Assembly (NCBI GenBank): GCA_914767715.1
Contig: OU612065.1
Span: forward strand, 35,960,001 to 36,024,000
From: Membranipora membranacea
Lineage: Eukaryota; Bryozoa; Gymnolaemata; Cheilostomatida; Membraniporidae
DNA length: 64,000 nt
Direction: 5' to 3'
Each line of letters opens with the position of its first letter. Within the stretch, counting starts at the first letter, position 1. Both the position numbers and the translations under genes were made by a program. This document shows, in pieces, positions 26,601-41,600 of this stretch. The notes below the pieces were generated by a model. The model was not told the origin of the DNA, ran no database searches, and saw only the letters and a program-made list of their open reading frames with translations.

Positions 26601-29600
26601 TAATAGGATATGATATTAGCTAATGACTTCTCTTTGAGCGTGAAGAATTTTACAGATATACATTGTAATGATAGCTACATAGTATTTGCGGTTTTACGTT
26701 TCTGATGGGTAGCCTTTATCAGTGGTAGCAGTTGATTTTCGTTAAAATTTGGGTATGAATCGTGTCTTAAAAAGTCACTAACATAACAGAAGCAAATCTA
26801 TAGTCTGGTTGTAGTGTACTGGGGAAAATCACAAGCTTTATCAAATACACCCAATATTAATTTGAGGAAATAAGTAATTTTATCAAGTTGAGAGAACATA
26901 ACGAATAACTATTAATTAAGTGTGCGAAAGTGCAGCGACATATATCTCAAACATGTTAACCATTTTTGGCCATAGTGCCTTGTCAGTATATCATCGATCC
27001 CAGAGGTTTATCCCTGAAATTGTTTGTGATGCAATGGCCTGCGTTCATAAATAGTCCGAACCCTGTCATATTTAAATATGAGCACACTTTTCCCACAGAG
27101 AAGTTTTCCAATTTCAAAGTTGTATTTTGGTTTCATTCTGTCAGAAATTCTGCTGAACTCATGATGAGTCGGACGCAACTTGTATGCCCACTTTTAAGAG
27201 ACCCAGTGAGGCGGCTTGGGGGTGCGGAGTAACCTCTAGAGATTGAATCCACTTAATTTTAGATATGTCAAAGGTAGTTTACAATGTGTTTATAATATCA
27301 CATCAGTTAAAACTTAGATACTGGTAGGTATATAACTATGTAAAAACCTTTCTGTCTGTCTTATTGGACAGCATTACAACTCTGATAAATTTGGAGATTA
27401 TGATTATTAGAGAATCACAGGGGACTAGAAACATTACCTGATGGTATCGGGGGGGGGGGGGGGGGGGGCTGGACTTAAGAGTCTCAGAGAGTTATCTATA
27501 GTTGAGTGTCTTATCAGACACCTACCTGAGAGGTAATTATATACTGGGTCACTCAGGACTATGATGACTGTATGTGGATATTCTTAGTTCAGATCAGCAT
27601 ACTTTTCTACACACAAATCCCTGACTTTAGAGTCTGATAGAGGTTTATGTTGACGGTGGGCAACATCGAAAGATATTTTAACCTCAATCCAAATACCACT
27701 AAGATTTCGCATTGAAATGGTGAACAAAATAACCGCTGCCTGAATAAACTTAAGTTGACAATTCATTAGGATAATAGAATTTACCAATTGCTGTTCAAAT
27801 ACAGACTAGTCAAAATAAGTTGGAAGTAGTTTTAATAATAATATTGCTTGCACTGATTGTTAGATTTTGGCAAAATTTCAAATCTAAGCTTATTTGGAAG
27901 ATTTCAAGAATCAAAACTTGGTAATTTTTTAACCCTGTTTTTGCGTGCAAGGCAACTTCATTATCTTTTAGCAGAGTACTTCTACCAGCAACCTTTTTCT
28001 CACAATTTTTACAGTTAGTGATAGATACCAATCAGTCAATCAAACTGAATAGATGAAGAATAAAAAGCATTGAAAATAGAATGTTAACTAGCTTGATTCG
28101 GAGTGCTGATACCACCACAATATAGAAAACATAGCCTTTATTCTGGACATACAGGTTTCTGGGAGATTATGACGTAAAAATCATCTATCAATAATCATTC
28201 TATCTCCTTGTTACAGTATGAGAACACTAACAAGCATAGAGGAAGTGGATATATCTAGGAATGAGAAACTGAAATCCTTACCAGACTGGATTGGAAAACT
28301 CAAGAGTCTTAAGAAGCTATATGTGTTTGGATGTGGCCTCACTCACCTGCCTAACAGGTATGTAAATATTATGATTTCAATTTTCTCAATAATAATTCTT
28401 ACATCAGTGTCTTCTTCAGTGATAAAATGACTATTCATGTGATTTTAGATCTGTCAAAGGTAGTTTACAATGTGTTTATAATATCATATCAGTCTAAATA
28501 TTTGGCATCCTGTATGAGTTTCTGATAAAAGAGTTGCACTGGTTCAGAATATAAGTATCAAAATTGAGAAATCGTCTAAATGTTGCCTCACTCACCTACC
28601 TAACAGGTATGTGAACGCTATGATTCCATTATTCTCAATAATAGTTTTTACTTCAGTGTCTTTATTAGTGGCTCTAAATGCAATTTTAGATCACTCATCT
28701 TGTACTTTTAATACAATATTGGCTTCAATTAGCATACCTGAAACCCAGCAACAATATGATAATAGGATACGATATTAACTATTGACTTCTTGAGCGTGGA
28801 GAATTTTACAGATATACATTGATTAATGTAATAAAGCTACATAATATTTGCGGTTTTCGTTTCTGCCTGGGTAGTATTCATCAGTGGTAGCAGTTGATTT
28901 TTCTTTAAAATTTGGATATAAATTAAAAAGTCACTAACATATCAGAAGCAACATTGTTGCCGTAAATAGTCTGGTTGCAGTGTACTGGGAAAATAACAAG
29001 CTTTATTAAATACACCCAAAATTGATTTGAGAAACTAAGAGACACTTTGTGATCAAGATACTCTGATATCATAAACTGGTAATACTCACAAGTCGAGAGA
29101 ACATAACAAATAACTATTAAGTGTACGATAGTGTCACAACATATATCTCAAACATGTTAACCTATTTTTGGCCGTAGTGCCTTGTAAGTATATCATTTGA
29201 TCCCAGAGGTTTATCCCTGAAATTGTTTGTGATGCATAAATAATAGTCATAATAGTCATAGTCATAGTCATAATAGTCTGAACTCTGTCAACTTTAAGTA
29301 TGAGCATTGATTCAAACTGTTCCCACAGACAAGATTTCCATTTTCAATGCTGTATCTTAGTTTCAATCTGTGAGAAATTCAGCTTCAGTTATAATGAGTA
29401 AGAAGCAACTTGTATGCCCACTTTTAAAAGACCCATTGAGGGGGCTTGGGGATGCAAGTCAACTTCTTAGAGATTGAGTCCACCACATTTGAGAACATAG
29501 TTATTCACTTATAAGTCAGGCAAGGCAGTAGAGTAATGTGTGGTCGATTTCATTGCTCAGAAATTATCTATCCCCTTGAGTTAAACCTGCCAATCCATCC

Positions 29601-32600
29601 TAGGTTGCCGATGGTCTTATGCTTAAATTTGCTTTCTGGGGGAACCTACCGGTTGTGTTGTTCTTTGGGACGGGTGTTAGCATAAATTAATTTTTTTTTG
29701 TGCTTTTACCCCAGTTTGAAACTGTAACAAAAAAAATTATCCTTTAATAATCAATTGTACTCAGAAATGGTGGTGGTGAAATATTCACCTCAAAATAGAC
29801 TAAAAATGAATGCAGTCAACATCAAATAACTCGGAACTTGATGTATTAGATATGAATTTTTGTTCTACAAAATTTCCCAAAATTGATATTTCTTATAATT
29901 GAGATTACTTACAAATCTAGCAGTAGGAAACCATATAATAATATTCACATCGGATCATATATTATACTTATAATCTTATATTTGTGTATTAAAGAGCATT
30001 AACCATCTTATCCTCACCTATTTACTCTCCTTGTTGCAGCATGAGAACACTAACCAGCATAGAGGAAATGAATATATCCGGGAATATTGAACTGGAATCC
30101 TTACCAGACTGGATTGGAGAACTCATGAGTCTTAAGAAGCTAGATGTGTCTCAGTGTGGCCTCACTCACCTGCCTCACAGGTATGTGAACACTATGATTC
30201 TATTATTCTAAATAATAGTTTTTACTTCAGTGTCTTTTGGATATAAATTAAAAAGTCACTAACATAACAGAAGCAACATTGTTGCAAATAAATAGTCTGG
30301 TTGCAGTGTGCTGGGAAAATAACAAGCGTTATTAAATACACCCAAAATGTATTTGAGAAACTAAGAGACACGTTGTGATCAAGATACACTGATATCTTAA
30401 ACTGGTAATATTCACAACTCGAGAGAACATAACAAGTAACTATTAAGTGTGCGATAGTGTCACAACATATATCTCAATGATGTCAACCTCTTTTTGGCTG
30501 TAGTGCCTTGTAAGTATATCATTTGATCCCAGAGGTTTATCCCTGAAATTGTTTGTGATGCATTCATAATAGTCATAATAGTCATAGTCATAATAGTCAT
30601 AATGTCTCCATTAGTGATCAAATCACTCTAAATGTGGTTTCAGATCTGTCAAATAATATGTTTATGATATCATTTAAAACTTTGATACTGGTAGGTATAA
30701 AACTATGTAAAAACCTTTCTGTCTTAATAATTGGCATCCTGTTTGAGTTTCCGATAAAAGAGTAGCACTGGTTCAGAATATGAGTATCATATTCTGATAA
30801 AATTGTAAGCGGTCTTTTCATTCCTATTACACATTAGAAATTCGGCATACGAAAGGTAGGGAGCAGTTTCTCCATATTACCCTGGGTAAAGCAGTATAAC
30901 CTTGTCCTGAGCCTTCTATAGATATAATGAGTGTTCTAATGCCACTAGAGATAAACCTGACAGTCCAACTCTAGAATTAAATGGTGTGGAAATAGATTGT
31001 TGTGACAATGATAAATCTTTGGGAGTACTCTTTGATAACAAATCATGTTAATAATGTTGTAACAAAATGTTTGTTAGTTTGACCAAGGAGTAGTCCATGG
31101 TTTGACTTTTTGATTCTTCCTTCTTATTCCATGTGATTCCCTAATTATTTGGCATGTCATACTGTTTGAAAAACTACTTCTTTCTTAGTCTTAGCTCATG
31201 GGCACCTGGGACTTACATGCCTTACTTTACCAATGTGCAGTATCAACCGCGTGTTTTTTGGGGTGGTTGATACTGGACATTGGCAAAATAAGGCATGTAA
31301 GTCCCAGGGGCCCATGGCATAGCTAGTAGAGACTACCTGGAGTAAGTAGATTTGTTTAAATTCAGTATTGTGATCTACAGGCATCGACACACAGACATCA
31401 ATTTAGTCTATTAGTCATGTTGTGATCACATGATCTGTAGACCATAGAATAAAATCGGACAACTCTTATTCTATTCCGAATTCACAACTATTGCAATTTT
31501 TTTTTGAGTTGTCCTCTTTTTCCAAATGGATTTACCCTGGCTGTCCCCCCTCCCCATCCACCCATCCCCAACAGCCTGCCAAGGCTACCCTTTGTGGATC
31601 AGAAAGATTATGGGAGAGTAATTTCTAACTCTTATTGGACTGGATTATTACATTTTAACAATAATTAAATGTTTTAAATCTCCAGCATGTTCATAATGAG
31701 GGATCATTTCTCAACTGCAGTAGTGTATAAAACAGTATTTTAGTTCAGTAAAACCTCATTTGATGTAAATCATGTAATAATCTGTGCGCTGAACAATTTG
31801 TTTTGGTTATAACTAATTCTGATACCACCACAATATAGAAAACGAAGCCTATATTCTGGACAGACAGGTTCCCCCGGGAGGTTATGACTTAAAAATCATC
31901 TATCAATCATCATTCTATCTCCTTGTTACAGCATGAGAACACTAACCAGCATAGAGGAAGTGTATATATCCTTGAATAAGGAACTGAAATCCTTACCAGA
32001 CTGGATTGGAGAACTCACGAGTCTTAAGAAGCTAGATGTGTCTGAATGTGGCCTCACTCACCTACCTAACAGGTATGTGAACACTATGATTCCATTATTC
32101 TCAATAATAGTTTTTACTTCAGTGTCTTTTTTAGTGACTCTAAATGCAATTTTAGATCACTCATCTTGTACTTTTAATACAATATTAGCTTCAATTAGCA
32201 TGCCTGAAACCCAGCAACAATATGATAATAGGATATGATATTAACTAATGACTTCTTGAGCGTGGAGAATTTTACAGATATACATTGACTAATGTAATAT
32301 AGCTACTTAATTTTTGCGGTTTTCGTTTCTGCTGGGTAGTATTCATCAGTGATAGCAGTTGATTTTTTTTTCAAATTTGGATATAAATTAAAAAGTCACT
32401 AACATAACAGAAGCAACATTGTTGCAGTAAATAGTCTGGTTGCAGTGTACTGGGAAAATAACAAGCTTTATTAAATACACCCAAAATTGATTTGAGAAAC
32501 TAAGAGACACTTTGCGATCAAGATACACTGATTTCATAAACTGGTAATATTCACAAGTCGAGAGAACATAACAAATAACTATTAAGTGTGCGATAGTGTC

Positions 32601-35600
32601 GCAACATATATCTCAAACATGTTTACAATGTGTTTATGATATCATATCAGTTAAAACTTTGAGACTGGTAGGTATCAAACGATGTGAAAAAATTTATGTC
32701 TTAATATTTGGCATCCTGTATTTTCCGATAAAAGAGTTGCACCGGTTCAGAATATAAGTATCAAAATTGAGAAAATTGTAAGCAGTATATTTATTCCTAT
32801 GACTCACCAAAAATTCGGCTTAAAAATAGTAGGAAGCAGTTTCTCTCTATTAACCTGGGTAAATCAGTGAAACGTTATCCTGATCTTTCACAATTAAAAA
32901 GAAACAAAGGAGGAGGATTTTTGTCTTTTGTTTTTTTTTATTATCTAATTTCTTTGCTGGTGAACATTTGCCTGATCAGTTGACTTCAGGACACGTACTT
33001 TTATCTTATATTTGCTTGTTACCATATTAATCAAAGAATTTAGAAAATTGTCAATTAGTTGGAAAGGGATTTTTTCTCGTATATCTTTCAGTGTGCGTGC
33101 TAATGCAATATCAAGACAAATATCCTTAACTCTTTGCACTGACTCCGATCAACGCAAAACATGATCTCTTTACCGTTACATTTGAGATCTAAAGAGAAAT
33201 TCAGTTCATTCAAAACTTTACTATTCAACCATATATTATCGACTTGACCAACATCATTGATGATATTATTTCCTTTCTGTTTCTCTTTTTTTTCTTTTAA
33301 AATTTTTTTTTCTGGCACTGAGTGCAAAACATTTCGAATGAGATGACTTTGGTTGCCAATAAAAAGTATATATATCTCATCAGAAACCAATGAGATAACA
33401 GTGTCCTTACCAAACAAAGCTTGTCAATACAGGTTAGAGTTGATGTAAAACATAATTTGAATTTGTATGCCTGATTTTAAAAGACCCAGTGAAGCGGCTT
33501 GGGGGCAAGGGGTAACCTCTAGAGATTGAATCCACTTCATTTGGAAACATAGGTATTCACTTATAAGTCAGGCAAGGTAGTAGAGTAATGTGTAGTTGTG
33601 TGTTCATTTCATTGCTCGAGAAATATCTATCCCCTTGAGTTAATGCTGCCAATCCAAGGGTGCGGATGGTCTTATGCTTAAATTTTCATTCTTGGGGAAA
33701 CTACCAGTTGTGTTGGTCTTTAGGACGGGGCGTTAGCATAAATTTATGTTTTTGTGTGTTTTTATTCCAGTTTGAAACTGTAACAACTGTTACAAAATAA
33801 TTATCCTTTAATAATCAATTGCACTCAGAAATGATGGTGATGAAATACTCACCTCAAAATAGACAAAAAATGAACGCAGTCAACATCAAATAACTCGTAA
33901 CTTAATGTATTAGATATGAATTATAATTATTTTTTACAAAATTTCCCAAAATTGATACTTCTTATAATTGAGATTACTTACAAATTTAGCAGTAGGAAAC
34001 CAGATAATGTACACATCGGATCATATATACTTATAAACTTATATTTGTGTATAAGGGAGCATAAACCATCTTAACCTCACTAAGTTATTCTCCTTGTTGC
34101 AGTATCAGAACACTAACCAGTATAGAGGGAGTGAGCATATCCTGGAATAGGAATCTGAAATCCTTACCAGACTGGATTGGAGAACTCAAGAGTCTTAAGA
34201 TGCTATCTGCGTCCGAATGTGGCCTCACTCACCTGCCTGACAGGTAAGTAAATATTATGATTTCATTTTTCTCAATAATAATTCTTACATCAGTGCCTTC
34301 ATCAGTGATAAAATGACGCTTCATGTGGTTTTAGATCTGTCAAAGGTAGTTTACAATGTGTTTATAGTATCATATCAGTTAAAAATTTGATGCTGGTAGG
34401 TAGAAAACTATGTAAAAACCTTTCTGTCTAAATATTTGGCATCTTAACCTCACTTAGTTATTCTACTTGTTGCAGTATGAGAACACTAACCAGTATAGAA
34501 GAAGTGAATATATCTGAAAATTGGACTCTGAAATCCTTACCTGACTGGATTGGAGAACTCACGAATCTTAAGAACCTATATGTGTCTGGATGTGGCCTCA
34601 CTCACCTGCCTGACAGGTAAGTAAATATTATGATTTCATTTTTCTCAATAATAATTCTTACATCAGTGCCTTCATCAGTGATAAAATGACTCTTCATGTG
34701 ATTTTAGATCTGTCAAAGGAAGTTAACAATATGTTTATAATATCATTTAAAACTTTGATACTGGTAGGTATCAAACTATGTAAAAACCTTTCTGTCTTAA
34801 TAATTGGCATCATGTATGAGTTTCCGATAAAAGAGTAGCACTGGTTCAGAATATGAGTATCATATTCTGATAAAATTGTAAGCGGTATTTTCATTCCTAT
34901 TACACATTAAAACTCGGCATAAGAAAAGTAGGAAGCAGTTTCTCTATATTACCCTGGGTAAAGCAGTATAACCTTGTCCTGAGCCTTCTATAGATATAAT
35001 GACTGTTCTAATGCCACTATAGGTCGCAGCTAAAATATATACATAAATACTCCACTTAACGAGATAAACCTGACAGTCCAACTCTAGAATTAAATGGTGT
35101 GGAAATAGATTGTTGTGACAATGTTAAATATTTGGGAGTACTCTTTGATAACAAATTACGTTTCAAAAATCATGTCAATATTGTTGTAACAAAATCTTTG
35201 TTAGTTTGACCAAGGAGTTTTCCTTGTTTTGACTTTTTGATTTTTCCTTCTTATTCCATGGGATTCCCTTATCATTTGGCACTTCATACTGTTTGAAAAA
35301 CTACATCTTTATTAGTCTTAGCTCATGGGCACCTGGGACCAGTGGCGTGTATTACCACTCACGGCCCATGGATTTCCGAGAGTGGCTGAATAGCTCAGTG
35401 AGTAGAGCGTCCGCCTAATAATCACTGTTAAAAAGATGGTTGGGGGTTCGAATCCCATCGTGGTCAGTTTTTTTCAAATTGGTGCTTTATAACTGGAGCA
35501 TTTTTACCGTAATCTTCTACTGCTATTGAGTTGTTTTCTGAAAGCACCCAACAGCTCAGTGAGCTATTGAAATACCTCTCTGCTTGCACTATTTTGCTAC

Positions 35601-38600
35601 CGATATGCAAAAATTTCCGTGGTGGGAGGGCGCTTAAGCGCCCCTCCCTCACCCTCCCCGCCACGCCTACGGCGTGTGGATCGGGCTGTGCCCGATCATT
35701 ATGCTCATCTCTAAAAAGTCAGTGAGTTAAATTTTATAGAATATACGCCCCTGCCTGGGACTTACATGCCTTACTTTACCAATGTCCAGTATCAACCGCG
35801 TGTTTTTTGGGGTGGTTGATACTGGACATTGGCAAAATAAGGCATGTAATTCCCAGGGGCCCATGGCTTAGCTAGTAGAGACTACCTTGAGTTAGTAGAT
35901 TTTTTAAAATTCAGTATTGTGATCTACAGGCATCGACACACAGACATCAATTTAGTCTATTAGTCATGTTGTGATCACATGATCTGTAGACCATAGAATA
36001 AAATCGGACAACTCTTATTCTATTCCGAATTCACAACTATTGCAATTTATTTTTTAGTTGTCCTCTTTTTCCTCATGGATTTACCCTGGCTGTCCCCCCT
36101 CCCCATCCGACCCCCAACAGCCTGCCAAGGCTTCCCTTTGTGGAACAGAAAGATTATGGGAGAGTAATTTCTAACTCTTATTGGACTGGATTATTACATT
36201 TTAACAATAATTAAATGTTTTAAATCTCCAGCATGTTCATAACGAGGGATCAGTTCTCAACTACAGTAGTATATAAAACAGTAGTTTTTTGAGGCGGTCA
36301 CAATGGTGATGATGTACATTACACAAAGTTGCACCATAGGCAGCAAATTGCCAAAAACGCTGCAGAAAATGGGCAAAATTTTGTTTTGGTTATAACTAAT
36401 TCTTATTGGACAGCATTACAACTCTGATAAATTTGGAGATTATGATATTAGAGAATCACAAGAGACATTACCTGATGGTATCGGGGGGGGGGGGGGGGGG
36501 TTGAAATCAAGAGTCTCAGAGTGTTATCTATAGTTGAGTGTCTTATCAGACACCTACCTGAGAGGTAATTATATACTGAGTCACTCGGGACTATGATGAC
36601 TGTATGTGGATATTCTTAGTTCAGATCAGCATACTTTTCTACACACAAATCCCTGTCTTTGTAATCTGATAGAGTTTATGTTGAGGCTGGGCAACATCGA
36701 AAGATATTTTTACCTCAATCCAGGTTAATAGAATACCAATTGCTGTTCAAATACTGACTAGTCAAAATAAGTTGGAAGTATATTTAATAAAAATATTGAT
36801 TGCACTGCTTGTTAGATTTTGGCAAAATTTTAAATCTAAGCTTATCTGGAAGATTTAAAGAATCAAAACTTGGTAATTTTTCAATCCCAGACGTCGAACA
36901 TGCCTCTCCCGCACCCTCCCATGTGCCAAGCACTTGCTGCCCTAAATAACTGCCAAGTTGTCTAGAACTCCAACAAAATCTAGTATTTATCAACAAAATT
37001 AGTTGGGAGCCCTGGGCATGAATGGTACATTTCACATCCATGACACAATAAGCATATAAAACCAAGGAGTCCTTTCTCCTCTTCCCTATTACTTGCATTT
37101 CATTGTCGAGCTTCCCTTCACTCAATCCTGCTTTGCGAATTCATTGTGTCACTACTGGGATATTAACCAGTAACCTGCTAACCATTAACTATTACTCCAT
37201 ATGGGCATTCATATTAATAGTACCATTTTTTAACCCTGTTTTTGCATGCAAGGCAACTTCATTATTTTTAGCAGAGTAGTGTACCAGCAACTTTTTTCTC
37301 TCAACTTTTGCAGTTAGTGATAGATACCAATCAGTCAATCAAAACTCCACGCTGCAACCAGCTGTGTAATGAATAGATGATGAATAAATAGCATTGAAAA
37401 TAGAATATTAATTAGTTTGATTAGAAGTGCTGATACTACCACAATATAGAAAACATAGCCTTTATTCTGGACAGACAGGTTCCTGGGAGATTAGGAAGTA
37501 AAAACATCTATCAATCATCATTCTATCTCCTTGTTACAGTATGAGCACACTAACCAGCATAGAGGAAGTGAATATATCTGGTAATGAGCTGGAATCCTTA
37601 CCAGACTGGATTGGAGAACTCAAGAGTCTTAAGAAGCTTGATGTGTCTGAATGTGGCCTCACTCACCTACCTAACAGGTATGTGAACACTATGATTCCAT
37701 TATTCTCAATAATAGTTTATACTTCAGTGTCTTTATTAATGACTCTAAATGCAATTTTCGATCACTCATCTTGTAATTTTAATACAATATTGGCTTCAAT
37801 TAGCATACCTGAAACCCAGCAACAATATGATAATAGGATATGATATTAACTAATTCACTCACTCACCTGCCTGATAGGTATGTAAACATCATGATTTCAT
37901 TAATATCAATAATACTTCTTACATCAATGTCTTCATTAGTGATCAAGTGTCTACAAATACGATTTTAGATCTATCAAAGGTAGTTTACAGTTGTTCAAAA
38001 AGGCTATGTCTTTATAATGGCATATCATTTAAAACTTTGATACTGGTAGGTATAAAACTATGTAAAAATCTTTCTGTTTTAATATCTGGTATCCTGTATG
38101 AGTTTCTGATCAAAGGGTTGCACTTGTCCAGAATATAAGTAACAAAACTCATAAAAATTGTAAGCAGTATTTTCAATCCTATTACACACCAAAAATTTGG
38201 CATAACAAAGCTTGAAGCCGGTTCTGTCTATTAACCTGGTTAAAACAGTAAAACCTTGTTTTTTGTTTTATTTTTTTCTTTAATTCTTTTTTATTATTTA
38301 ATTTCTTTGCCGTGAAACTCTTTGTAATGACAACAGTGTCCTGTGCGTCACAAATAAACCATCAAAGTTCCTTCGAAAGAAAAATTGCTTAGTTAAGGGT
38401 AGAAATTATTTTGTTTCTTCTAAATATTGATGCTAGTCATCGGATATTTACAGGCAATATTTGCCTGGTACACATATTATGTGAGGTTTTACTGACCAAG
38501 GCATATTTATAAAAAGTGACGCACGGGACAAAAAGCAATAATATCACATTTAATGAGACAAAATGTTTTTTTGTCCAGTAAACACTACCGATATCCCACA

Positions 38601-41600
38601 ACAGGCCCAATCCCATCACAAAATATATTTGAAAAGAGTTTGTTTGCTCCATTCTGCCTTGGATGTGAGATCTTATGGAAAAAAAACAGGGTGTTTAATA
38701 AGGCTTAAAATTTGTTGCCATAAAGCTACTATCAAATTTATTTAATTTTGTTCAATTTCCATAATTTGTCGCAAAGAATATGTAAGAACTCTTAACGAGT
38801 CAAAAATAGATATGATTTTCTAGTTTTATTTTTGTATTTATCAGTATGACAAATATAATGAGAACGTGATTTAGTGTTCTGTTCCGCGTCCTGCGCGTCA
38901 CAGCTGGCAGATCGATAGGGTGATATATTACAGCAAACACAATAAGATTAGATAATTTTGTGTTACACCACATACTTCTAATTCCATACATCCACATCAT
39001 TTGAAATAAAAAATATCAATCTCACTGTACCTTAACTTCCGTAGTAATAATACAAAGTCAGCATTTTTTGTAAGATTTCTGTCCCGTGTGTCACAATATA
39101 ATTTCACTTTAGCCATAATCCTAAATTTTGTGCAAATATTCTGTTAGAAGTTGTTTCCAATGCATAACAGCTTAGATACTTGTATTAGCCTAATGTTTCC
39201 TTTCAGTTTTACGATTTTAAACAGAACCAAACTTTCTTTCCCAAGCGTCACGTCCCAGGCGTCACAGGTTGGAGGCAACTTTCACGGCTAATCATGGCTA
39301 TCACAAAATGATGCGGAATTCTTTTGTTGTAGCATTTTCACATCCTCATTAGAATGAATCAAAGGTTTTTATTTTAACAGCATCTCTATTCTGAAGAGAC
39401 CATAATTATGCAAAGTATCACCATATTTTATGAGTTTTCTGGTCCTGTGCATCACAACACTGAAAAGGCTCTGTAAACTTAAAGTTGTTTTTGAGTATGT
39501 ATATGGGTGGAACAGATGTAGCAAACTAACGCTTTCCTCATTATACATATGCTAAACATACAACATTGACCTGATGTTGCGTATGTGCTGTCCGTCACAC
39601 CCCCTTAAAATTGGCCTGGCCCATTTTAGATAAGTCAAAGATAGTTTACAATTATTCAAAAGGCTATGTGTTTATAATATCATATCATTTAAAACTTTGT
39701 TACTGGTAGGTATAAAACTATGTAAAAATCTTTCTGTCCTAATATTTGGCATCCTGTGTGAGTTTCTAATAAAAGAGTAAAGACTAAAATTGTAAGCAGT
39801 ATTTTCAATCCCATAACACACCAAAAATTCGCCATAAAAAGTAGGAAGCAGTTTCTCTCTATTACCCTAGGTAAAGCAGTAAAACCATGTGGCGAGCTTT
39901 CTATAGATATAATGAGTGCTCTAATGCCACTTTAGTTCGTAGCTAAAATATGTACCTTAATAATTGAAATGCTTCACTTTCTCAATAGGTTGGCTTTTTA
40001 TAAAAAAATATTATCATAAATAGCATATGTTCTGATATAAAGATCAGCACCATCTCCTTTGTTATCTTAGCATTGATTGTTAACTGATCTGCACTGGTCT
40101 GAAAATTGTTTGGCTACATCAAAATAAAATTCTTCTAATTTTTTTAAGTCCAACAATAGCCCTGTCATCAGATAATACAAAAATTTGACATTGTCATGTC
40201 CTGAGCAAATTGAATCTGTGTATATAAAAAAAGCACTGGAGATAAAACACACCCTTGAGGGTACCCTTTATTAAAAGATTAAACATCAGATTTACTGTCA
40301 CCAACTGGCACATGTTGTTGCCTATCCTCAAGAAAGCCCAAACCCCATACGGTTAGTCAGAGATAATATATATTTGCACATTACGGTCTCTTAGGTTATC
40401 TAATATAATATTTGGCACAATAGTAATAAAAGCTGATATGAAATAAATCTACATGAAACACTTTAGCATATGAACTTGGATTCTCTAAATGTGATCCTAA
40501 ATGGAGTGCAAAGAAATACAAGCATCCGTAGTGCTGCTGTCTTTCCTATATACAAATTGAATATTATCCAAAGATAAGATAGATAGAAGTCTAGCTTTGA
40601 TGAGCTGCTCAGAGCACTTCATAAAATCAGACTTAAGGGCAATTGGACAGAAATATATCGATTATACCTAATGTTTACTGTTATCGCTTCTGCTCGGTAG
40701 TGGCAGCAATTGATTTTTGTTATTTTTGGATATATATTATTTCTAAAAATACTGAATCACAATTTGAAATACTTCTCAGATTCAGTCAGTCAGATTTAGT
40801 CCAAAATCAGAAACATAATAGAAGCAGCTTTGTTATCCAGATACAGTCTAGTGGAAGATTACTGGAGAAAATCTGTCGACTAATATACTTTTTTCACCTA
40901 TTTAGCTGGAGTTTGAATGCCATTTAAGGCTAACAAAGGCCATTCTCCAAGACAAAACACAATGGAAAAAAAACAAAGGAGCAGAATTTTTTGTTTTATT
41001 TTTTTAATTAATTTCTTTGCTGGTGAATATTTGACTGTTTAGTTGTCTTCAGGACACCTTTTTTTATCATTTACCTTATATCGGCTTGTTTCCATAATAA
41101 TCAAGGAATTTGAAAATTGTCAATTAGTTGGAAAGGGATTTCATCTCGTTCAACTATCAGTGTGCTAATGCAACATCAAGACAAATATCCTAAACGCCTT
41201 GCACTGACTTCGATCAGCGCAAACATCATCTGCATCAGAAACCAATGAGATAACAGTGTCCTCTTAAAAAAGAGAGGAAGCCTGTTGAGAGCCAGAATAC
41301 AACAATATAATATTGATTTATCTCATTGCCTTTTGTGCCTTTATATGGATTGTTACAATTCACACCATTCTTGCGGCCAACTTCTTATTTGTCTAGAAAG
41401 TAAGATCACTACTTCATGCAGCTCACAGACTTAATTCTGCATTAGGAACCTTCTAGTGTTTACCCTAATATTCATACCAGAACTGCAAGGGTTCATTGAA
41501 AATTAATAATATTTGATTCCTGAATAGCACCCCTAATGCATGCACCTGTGCATTGTAATTTCATTTGTGCGTCATCCATTATTGTATGACTGCGCCTATT

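Noticed and set aside
35383-35467. A functional tRNA gene (AAT-like anticodon region).
   Set aside because: The anticodon stem does not close and the acceptor stem relies on wobble pairs; it lies within a hAT-like element.
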